Shown in pieces: positions 1 to 4,627 of a stretch of DNA of 7,133 nt; the stretch's first letter is position 1; each line of letters begins with the position of its first letter. The notes under the pieces were generated by a model. The model saw nothing but the letters and a program-made list of their open reading frames with translations, was not told where the DNA came from and searched no databases. This DNA is from Pseudomonadota bacterium (GTDB taxonomy: Bacteria; Pseudomonadota; Gammaproteobacteria; Burkholderiales; Thiobacillaceae): NCBI GenBank assembly GCA_021791235.1, contig JAJYXA010000148.1, positions 1 to 7,133 on the forward strand. The letters are read 5' to 3'. The position numbers and the translations under genes are program-made.

Positions 1-179
1 TCTTCCCTCGCCAATAAACCACGAGCGACAAACTCCCGCTGCGTTTCCCGACGCGCGATATTCAGGCGAACAGCCTCCAACACAAAGCTAGAGAGCGTTT
101 CTCCTTCACGTAGCAGCGATTCGGCTGCGGCACGCGTTGCGCTGTCAACCCGCAGCGGCGGCAAGGTGGCGTTTTTCAT
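1..179 (-). CDS. Partial RHH-type antitoxin (YlcI/YnfO-like), 3' end off window
   Basis: The frame starts at ATG 179-177 and stays open to the left edge, giving 59 residues with no stop. The N-terminus is MKNATLPPLRVDSATRAAAE, followed by a stretch containing LLREGETLSSFVLEAVRLNI and then an Arg/Glu-rich helix. A short beta strand (TLPPLRV) followed by two helices (an 'S/T..R.AAE..L..GE' helix and an 'S.FV.EAVR.NI..R' helix) is the pattern of small ribbon-helix-helix DNA-binding antitoxins. It resembles proteins annotated as YlcI/YnfO family, which often precede a RelE/ParE-type toxin gene. Such proteins bind their own operator and neutralise the partner toxin. The start is supported by AAGGAG at 191-186, six bases upstream. 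The gene is on the same strand as the cas operon and lies 62 bases after cas6e, probably with its own promoter. The partner gene and the C-terminal toxin-binding part are outside the window. Fold and family are inferred by eye; an orphan RHH regulator is the main alternative. Confidence 0.8.
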   Translation of the reverse strand, partial: MKNATLPPLRVDSATRAAAESLLREGETLSSFVLEAVRLNIARRETQREFVARGLLARE

Positions 180-185
180 GCAAGG

Positions 186-191
186 CTCCTT
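186..191 (-). promoter_or_regulatory. Shine-Dalgarno site of the antitoxin gene
   Basis: The minus strand reads AAGGAG, six bases before the ATG at 179-177. It is a strong consensus site that fixes the antitoxin start and shows that the gene has its own translation initiation rather than relying on coupling to cas6e. Confidence 0.75.
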
Positions 192-210
192 GTATTGCAA
201 CTGTAATGCA
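191..210. promoter_or_regulatory. Tandem direct repeats, candidate antitoxin operator
   Basis: The plus strand carries TGTATTGCA at 191-199 and TGTAATGCA at 202-210. They match at eight of nine bases and are offset by 11 bases, about one helical turn, so two protein dimers could bind on the same DNA face. This spacing is common for RHH-family repressors. The site lies directly upstream of the RHH-like gene, touches its Shine-Dalgarno sequence and overlaps the candidate -10 box, so binding would block transcription. The repeat is seen directly; the operator role is inferred. An overlapping small dyad, ACTG-5nt-CAGT at 200-212, is an alternative half-site arrangement. Confidence 0.5.
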
Positions 211-238
211 GTTTAGTGCGGGCGGACAGTATGGGCAA
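210..238 (-). promoter_or_regulatory. Possible sigma70-like promoter of the antitoxin gene
   Basis: On the minus strand a -35-like TTGCCC (238-233) is separated by 17 bases from a -10-like TAAACT (215-210). Each matches about four of six consensus bases, so this is weak. Transcription would begin near 203, inside the tandem repeats, leaving a leader of roughly 24 bases before the ATG. The position suits a self-repressed antitoxin operon, but such matches also arise by chance. Confidence 0.3.
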
Positions 239-241
239 GGC

Positions 242-865
242 TCAGAGACGGCGGACGAGCAGCAGGCCGCAGCCGAAGGCTTTAGCGGGGCCGACCCCGT
301 TTTCTAGCAGGCTCGCCAGTTGCTCGGGCGCTTCCACCCGCAACACGCCTTCAAACGTGCAAGTCACCAGCTTACCGCCGCGTTTTCCCTTGCGGAAATA
401 CAGCGGCGCGTGCGGCAGGATTTCCGCGCTTTCCAGCGTGGCCACACCGGCCAGCTTACGCGCCAGCCATTGGCGTTGCTCGTCCTCCTTGATGAGCGGC
501 ACACGACATTTTTCCGATTGCTTGTCGGGCTTAACTTCGCGCTGGGCGTCGGTAATGGTCTTGACCGGATTGGCAGTCACAACAAAAGCCAGACGTTGCC
601 CTGCGCTTGGGGCAGGCAGGAATTCGCGGCTACCAAGCAGGCTTAAGCCTTCGGCGCGAACCGGCGCAAGCCGCGATTGCACCAGCAGCCGCGCGGGTCG
701 TCCCGTGCCCTGTTCCTCGACGCGAAACAGAAAGCCTTGGCGTTCCTCCTCGCCGTTGCTACGCGTTTCCCGTTCCTCACCGGGAAACAGGTGCCACAGC
801 CGCCGGTGCATTTCGTAAGGGTTGCGCACGGCTTCCCAGGGGATTTCGACGCGGCTTATGAACAT
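242..865 (-). CDS. cas6e: Cas6e (CasE/Cse3), CRISPR RNA endoribonuclease
   Basis: This is the 207-residue nuclease that cuts the CRISPR precursor RNA within each repeat hairpin and stays bound to the 3' handle of the crRNA at the Cascade head. E. coli CasE is 199 residues. The protein begins MFISRVEIP, and the segment NPYEMHRRLWHLFPG places a histidine at residue 20, matching the catalytic His20 of E. coli CasE. CRVPLIKE in the middle and the C-terminal glycine-rich segment GVGPAKAFGCGLL are family hallmarks. The open frame extends 42 codons further upstream, but that part lies inside cas5e, is Arg/Ala-rich and has no homology. The chosen ATG (865-863) has AAGGAA (876-871) five bases upstream and starts where the family starts. 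It overlaps the end of cas5e by 10 bases, so translation is probably coupled. It is the last cas gene in the window; cas1 does not follow. Confidence 0.97.
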   Translation of the reverse strand: MFISRVEIPWEAVRNPYEMHRRLWHLFPGEERETRSNGEEERQGFLFRVEEQGTGRPARLLVQSRLAPVRAEGLSLLGSREFLPAPSAGQRLAFVVTANPVKTITDAQREVKPDKQSEKCRVPLIKEDEQRQWLARKLAGVATLESAEILPHAPLYFRKGKRGGKLVTCTFEGVLRVEAPEQLASLLENGVGPAKAFGCGLLLVRRL

Positions 866-1533
866 GGCGCTTCCTTGTGCAGATAGACCAATCGCGTGCC
901 GAACTGGCGCTTGTGGCCGTGCAATGGCACGTCGCGCAGACGCAGGACTTGCCCGGAATCGACGTTCTCGCTGTAGATCAAGTTCCCGCAACCGCTTGTC
1001 AGCCGTAGCGCTTCGACGCTATTGGTCGCTTCAACGGGTTCGCCGTCGAGCAAAGGCCGCGTTGGCGGGCAGGCGCGGCGGCCCAGCGTGGGCGTGTAAC
1101 AGGGGCGACGCAGGGCTTCGGCGAGTCGTTCCAGCGTGACGTGCGTCTGGGGCTTTTTGCCTACCGCCACTGTGAAAGCCGCGTCGAACAGGTATTCGCG
1201 CCGCGACACCACGGGGAATTTGTTCGCCTTGCCGTCCACCTTGCGCGCGTCCAACACAGTGTGGAAATCGGGCAGTTTCACGCCAGGTTTGTCGGCGGGG
1301 GTTTTCCGCCCCGGTCGCTCAACCCTGCTATCGATCCGCACGCTGAATTCGACGCTGGCCGCCAGTTGCGACTGCCCGGTGAGATCATTGCGCTCGATTC
1401 CCAGGCAGGCAGCCAGCAAGCCCAGCAGCGCGCTACGTGTGGGGTAGAGGTTCGAAGGCCGGAAGTCCTCGTAAGTGTGCGTGCCCCAGGCCTGCATCGG
1501 GCCGTCCAGCCGCAGGATCAAAAAGCGCGGCAT
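856..1533 (-). CDS. cas5e: Cas5e (CasD), Cascade subunit binding the crRNA 5' handle
   Basis: At 225 residues it is almost the same size as E. coli CasD (224). It caps the Cas7e backbone, holds the 5' handle of the crRNA and contacts Cas8e. The N-terminus, with LILRLDGPMQAWG followed by PTRSALLGLLAACLGIER, is the typical Cas5e ferredoxin-like fold start. DFHTVLDAR in the middle and YTPTLGRRACPPTRPL near residue 150 are conserved family blocks, the last matching the 'YLGRRSCP' block of E. coli. ATG 1533-1531 is the start because it begins the conserved MPRFLILRL. It lies three bases after the cas7e stop with only a weak purine-rich site before it, so translation probably relies on ribosomes finishing cas7e. 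The stop (858-856) lies inside the start region of cas6e. Confidence 0.97.
   Translation of the reverse strand: MPRFLILRLDGPMQAWGTHTYEDFRPSNLYPTRSALLGLLAACLGIERNDLTGQSQLAASVEFSVRIDSRVERPGRKTPADKPGVKLPDFHTVLDARKVDGKANKFPVVSRREYLFDAAFTVAVGKKPQTHVTLERLAEALRRPCYTPTLGRRACPPTRPLLDGEPVEATNSVEALRLTSGCGNLIYSENVDSGQVLRLRDVPLHGHKRQFGTRLVYLHKEAPCS
871..876 (-). promoter_or_regulatory. Shine-Dalgarno site that decides the cas6e start
   Basis: AAGGAA on the minus strand lies five bases before ATG 865-863, inside the cas5e coding end. It favours this start over the in-frame start 42 codons upstream. Confidence 0.6.
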
Positions 1534-1536
1534 GGC

Positions 1537-2664
1537 TCAGGCCTGCCCGTCTTTGGCGATCCAGGCTTCAAGCTCGGCCAGTGAAGCGGCAGCCTGGCCG
1601 TTCAATTCCACGCCCGGCTGTACCGAAAAGGCGCGCGCCGTTTCGTCCAGTCCGTAAGCTGTGTTGATGCGCGCCCAGTAATCCGCGAGCGCGGCGACCG
1701 AAGGCTTGAGAAAACCGCCGTTGCGGTCGTGTTTGATCGGTTCTTCGAAAGCATTGGCAAGCGAAATCGGCTGATCGGAGAAGCTCGCCACGGCGAAATC
1801 GGCCAGATTGTGCGCCGCAAACGACTGCTGCTTGGCCGACGGCACCACCGTTGCCAGCATGTGCAAAACGTGGCGCGCAATGTCCAGCGCCGCTTGGCGC
1901 GAGTCGGCTGTTTCTTCGCTTTTCATGTCGGCCAGTAGGCCGAGATTGACCTGCAATTGCTTGACGTTGAGGCTGGCGTAGCGGTAGAACACGCCAGAAG
2001 AAAACTGCTGCGTGTCAAGGTGGCCTGCGCCGGTTTCTCCTGCCTCTATAGTCAGGTCATCGACGGCGGTGAACCAGTCCACATCCTGCGGTTCGACGGC
2101 ATGGGTGGTAATCGCGTGGGCAATGGCCATTGCGCCATCCACCGGTACACTGCTCATCAGGCCGCTCGTCGCCATGCGTCCGGACAAGGCAATGTCCTTG
2201 GCACTACTGATAGCTGCGCGAAACGGCCTGGCTTCTTTTTCAATCTGCTTTTCCAGCTTTTTGAGGTCTTGGTCTTCCTCGCCCAGCAGACCGCAAAAAT
2301 ACGCCACTTCTTCCAGGGTCCATGGTGCGACGGCGTCGCCGGTGATGCCCTCGGCAATGCCTTCCTTGCCGGACATCCACTCCAGTGTTTGCGCCACACG
2401 TTCGGCGTCGAAGCGGCCTTTCAACGCCTCGGTGAATCGAGCGTTGAGCCGCAACAGATCACGCGTACGAATCGACGGCGCACCCAAGTGTTGCGCATAG
2501 TAATCGCTGGTGCGCATCGACCGTTTCAGCGACTGGCTGGAAACCCGCACCCGGTTGACGCCGCCGAACACCGCCGTTTTCTGCATATTCATGTCGTCGC
2601 GGTTCAGGCACGACGGGCTGTGTGAAATCAATACATGGAAGTTGATGAAATTCTTGGCGGTCAT
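1537..2664 (-). CDS. cas7e: Cas7e (CasC/Cse4), Cascade backbone subunit
   Basis: This 375-residue protein forms the repeated backbone of Cascade (six copies in the E. coli complex), wrapping the crRNA spacer and kinking it at regular intervals. E. coli CasC is 363 residues. The N-terminus has the hallmark HVLISHSPSCLNRDDMNMQK followed by FGGVNRVRVSSQSLKRSMR. Further on, DIALSGRMATSGLM, VDGAMAIAHAITTH and SSGVFYRYA match E. coli CasC nearly word for word. These cover the palm, the thumb-loop region and the RNA-contact segments. The start at 2664-2662 is preceded by AAAGGAG (2678-2672) with a seven-base gap, the best-spaced ribosome site in the operon, consistent with a subunit needed in several copies. 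The start overlaps the cse2 stop by one base (TAATG). Confidence 0.98.
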   Translation of the reverse strand: MTAKNFINFHVLISHSPSCLNRDDMNMQKTAVFGGVNRVRVSSQSLKRSMRTSDYYAQHLGAPSIRTRDLLRLNARFTEALKGRFDAERVAQTLEWMSGKEGIAEGITGDAVAPWTLEEVAYFCGLLGEEDQDLKKLEKQIEKEARPFRAAISSAKDIALSGRMATSGLMSSVPVDGAMAIAHAITTHAVEPQDVDWFTAVDDLTIEAGETGAGHLDTQQFSSGVFYRYASLNVKQLQVNLGLLADMKSEETADSRQAALDIARHVLHMLATVVPSAKQQSFAAHNLADFAVASFSDQPISLANAFEEPIKHDRNGGFLKPSVAALADYWARINTAYGLDETARAFSVQPGVELNGQAAASLAELEAWIAKDGQA

Positions 2665-3119
2665 TATTTATCTCCTTTGATGGGGGTGAATTTGGCAAGA
2701 TAATAGTCTTCGACGAGTTTGCGTTTTGCTAGGTCATTCCAGTACCAGATGGCTTTGCCAAACTCCGACCAGTTCACGGCGGGTTCGACATGAGCCAACA
2801 ATCGGCGTAATTGAATGAGATCAAGCGGCACTTGCGCCCGTGCGACCTGTAAAACGCGCGCTTCCGACACCTTGGCCGCAGCCAACTGCGCGCCCAGCGA
2901 TTTCGCCCTGGCGTCGTGTTTGCAGCACGGCAGCAGAAAGGCGAGCCGCAAGTAACGGTCGTCTGGTTTCTGGCTGGGAAACAGGCGGTACAGGGCCGGG
3001 CACAACGCGACCGATTCCGGATCAGCCAGTCGTCGTAGCTCGGCGCGCGCGCCCGTCGGGAAAGCCTCGCTCTCGTAACGCGCTCGTAGCGCAACGAAAT
3101 TCGGCAGGTCTGCACTCAT
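2664..3119 (-). CDS. cse2: Cse2 (CasB/Cas11e), Cascade small subunit
   Basis: This 151-residue, mainly helical protein corresponds to the small subunit that forms a dimer along the Cascade belly and stabilises the crRNA-target DNA duplex and the displaced strand. E. coli CasB is 160 residues. Recognisable blocks are PALYRLFP near residue 40, LIQLRRLLAHVEPAVNW near residue 105 and the Trp/Lys-rich tail WYWNDLAKRKLVEDYYL. The open frame continues 56 codons upstream, but that extension is a shadow of the cas8e 3' end. ATG 3119-3117 is supported by GGAGGA (3131-3126) six bases before it and by the family length. It overlaps the cas8e stop as ATGA. Cse2 is the least conserved Cascade protein, but neighbours and motifs make the call secure. 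Confidence 0.95.
   Translation of the reverse strand: MSADLPNFVALRARYESEAFPTGARAELRRLADPESVALCPALYRLFPSQKPDDRYLRLAFLLPCCKHDARAKSLGAQLAAAKVSEARVLQVARAQVPLDLIQLRRLLAHVEPAVNWSEFGKAIWYWNDLAKRKLVEDYYLAKFTPIKGDK
2672..2678 (-). promoter_or_regulatory. Strong Shine-Dalgarno site of cas7e
   Basis: AAAGGAG on the minus strand lies seven bases before ATG 2664-2662, inside the last codons of cse2. It is a near-ideal site, suiting the higher copy number of Cas7e in Cascade. Confidence 0.7.
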
Positions 3120-4627
3120 GCGGTTTCCTCCATCAGTTTTTTCAGATCGGTATTGAACGCCCGCCGCGCCCAGGCAATGACCGGAATCAACTCGGGTTTC
3201 ATGGCGTAGGGTCCGGTCAGCTCTTCGAAAATGTCGTGACAGTGCTGGGTGATTTGCCGCGCGTAGTCGCGGCGCGCCTCTCCCCATTCCTTGAATGTGG
3301 CATCATTTGAAAAGGTCGCATGAATGAGGCGTTCGGTGCGTGCATAGAACAGCTTCTCGGCAGTTTCATGGATAGCCGCGCCGATGCCTTTCAAGTCTTT
3401 GTCCTTGTTGCCCTGCGCCGCGAAATAGAGCTTGCCGCGCAACACCTTTTTGGCGCCTTTGCCGATGTCAACCAACTGCGTCAGCCGTTTTTCTTTGCCC
3501 CAACCATGCGCCAAGCCAATCAATTCATGGCGGCGTTCCAGCACCGAAGCCTGATTGGTACGGTAACCGCCAACCAGAATATCCAACCGCCCTTCACCCA
3601 GCACCTCAAACTGAGTAATCGGCCCAGCGGGACTGGAACCTTCTTTAGCGTCCTTGTCCTGCGTGCTGCGCGGCACGACAAATTCGCTCAGTAGCGTCCA
3701 GGCCGGGGCGGTGGTGGTGAAGCTGGCGAATCGCTGCTCCAGCACGCCATTTCTCAGTCTCATGCTCATAGCTCCGTGCGGATGCGGCCACACGCCTTCC
3801 ACCGTGAAATTGAATTTCCCCTTGCGAAACCCGCTGTAGCCCGCCGCCGCTTCGCCACCCAGCACGTCGCAAGCCTGCGCGCGATCAGCCTTGACCAGCT
3901 CGACATGCGCGGGCTGCCAGAACAGGCCGCGCATGAGGCCGATCTGGTTCCAGTGGATGGTGGATTTCTCGGCAATGGCGGCCACCCAGGTCGGCTGGTC
4001 GTGCGCCGGGCCAGGTATGGCAATCTGCCGCTCGGCCACGCGCGGGCGCGTCAACACGTTGTGCCAGACCATGCAGCGCAAATCGCGGTCAAACACCAGC
4101 GTGGTGATCGGCGCGCCGCCGCGCAAACTGCCCTTGAAACCGCCACCGAAGCTGGGGCAATTGCTCGCCTGGTTGAACAAGGCAATCGCCGCCACCGGGC
4201 CACTCACATGCCGCACCTCGCCCGCCTCGTTGAACAAGGCGTGGTTATTGCCTTCCGGCAGCCCGATAAGCAACTTCTGAATGGGCGTGTCCTCCGCAGC
4301 TTTCACCGCGCGCGTCTGCATGAAAGGCTGCGTGGGATGGTCGAGGTCGAACCAGTCGAGGAAAGGCGTAATGCCCGCATTGAAATCTGCATCTGCGAGC
4401 GGCGCGTCAATACGCTGGCGCAATGCGGTGTCGTCTTCCGGCAAGAACAGCACCTGCGTCATGCACACCAGCAATTGCAGACAAGCCAGCTCCAGATCGT
4501 CGCGCGGCAGGCTCATTTGCCAGTTCTGGCCGGGTTCGCAGAGCAAGGCCCGGTAGGTCAGCAACTGGAATGCGCCCGCCCCAAAGTCGGCGCGGACGGG
4601 AATCCAGGGGGCTTCAAGCAGATTCAT
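3116..4627 (-). CDS. cas8e: Cas8e (CasA/Cse1), PAM-reading large subunit of Cascade
   Basis: This 503-residue protein (E. coli CasA is 502) recognises the PAM, starts DNA unwinding and recruits Cas3. It aligns by eye with E. coli CasA from MNLLEAPWIPVR to the C-terminal four-helix bundle. Conserved blocks include SLPRDDLELA near residue 39, HPTQPFMQT near 97, IALFNQASNCPSFGGGFKG (148-166, containing the glycine loop), RGLFWQPAHVEL near 233, FTVEGVWPHPHG near 274 and GGYRTNQASVLERRHE (353-368). Lys271 aligns with the E. coli lysine finger K268, and Asn358-Gln359-Ala360 with N353-Q354-A355 (alignment from memory). The C-X-C-C segment I recall in E. coli CasA has only one Cys here (C253), so no metal site is evident there. 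ATG 4627-4625 is chosen over an in-frame start 39 codons upstream because the family begins MNLL and GGAGA (4641-4637) lies nine bases before it. It overlaps the cas3 end by 14 bases. Confidence 0.98.
   Translation of the reverse strand: MNLLEAPWIPVRADFGAGAFQLLTYRALLCEPGQNWQMSLPRDDLELACLQLLVCMTQVLFLPEDDTALRQRIDAPLADADFNAGITPFLDWFDLDHPTQPFMQTRAVKAAEDTPIQKLLIGLPEGNNHALFNEAGEVRHVSGPVAAIALFNQASNCPSFGGGFKGSLRGGAPITTLVFDRDLRCMVWHNVLTRPRVAERQIAIPGPAHDQPTWVAAIAEKSTIHWNQIGLMRGLFWQPAHVELVKADRAQACDVLGGEAAAGYSGFRKGKFNFTVEGVWPHPHGAMSMRLRNGVLEQRFASFTTTAPAWTLLSEFVVPRSTQDKDAKEGSSPAGPITQFEVLGEGRLDILVGGYRTNQASVLERRHELIGLAHGWGKEKRLTQLVDIGKGAKKVLRGKLYFAAQGNKDKDLKGIGAAIHETAEKLFYARTERLIHATFSNDATFKEWGEARRDYARQITQHCHDIFEELTGPYAMKPELIPVIAWARRAFNTDLKKLMEETA
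3126..3131 (-). promoter_or_regulatory. Shine-Dalgarno site that decides the cse2 start
   Basis: GGAGGA on the minus strand lies six bases before ATG 3119-3117, inside the last codons of cas8e. It supports the 151-residue Cse2 rather than a 207-residue reading. Confidence 0.7.

Noticed and set aside
180..241. Possible intrinsic terminator after cas6e, or a hidden small RNA or CreTA-like module
   Set aside because: No stem followed by a T-run is present on either strand. The 62-base gap is taken up by the ribosome site, tandem repeats and weak promoter, leaving too little room for a CreTA-like RNA pair.
216..818. 200-codon plus-strand open frame opposite cas6e
   Set aside because: Its Ser/Arg/Pro-rich low-complexity composition is typical of an antisense shadow of a G+C-rich gene; cas6e explains the region.
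1957..2625. 222-codon plus-strand open frame opposite cas7e
   Set aside because: It is a complement shadow of cas7e with no family resemblance or convincing ribosome site.
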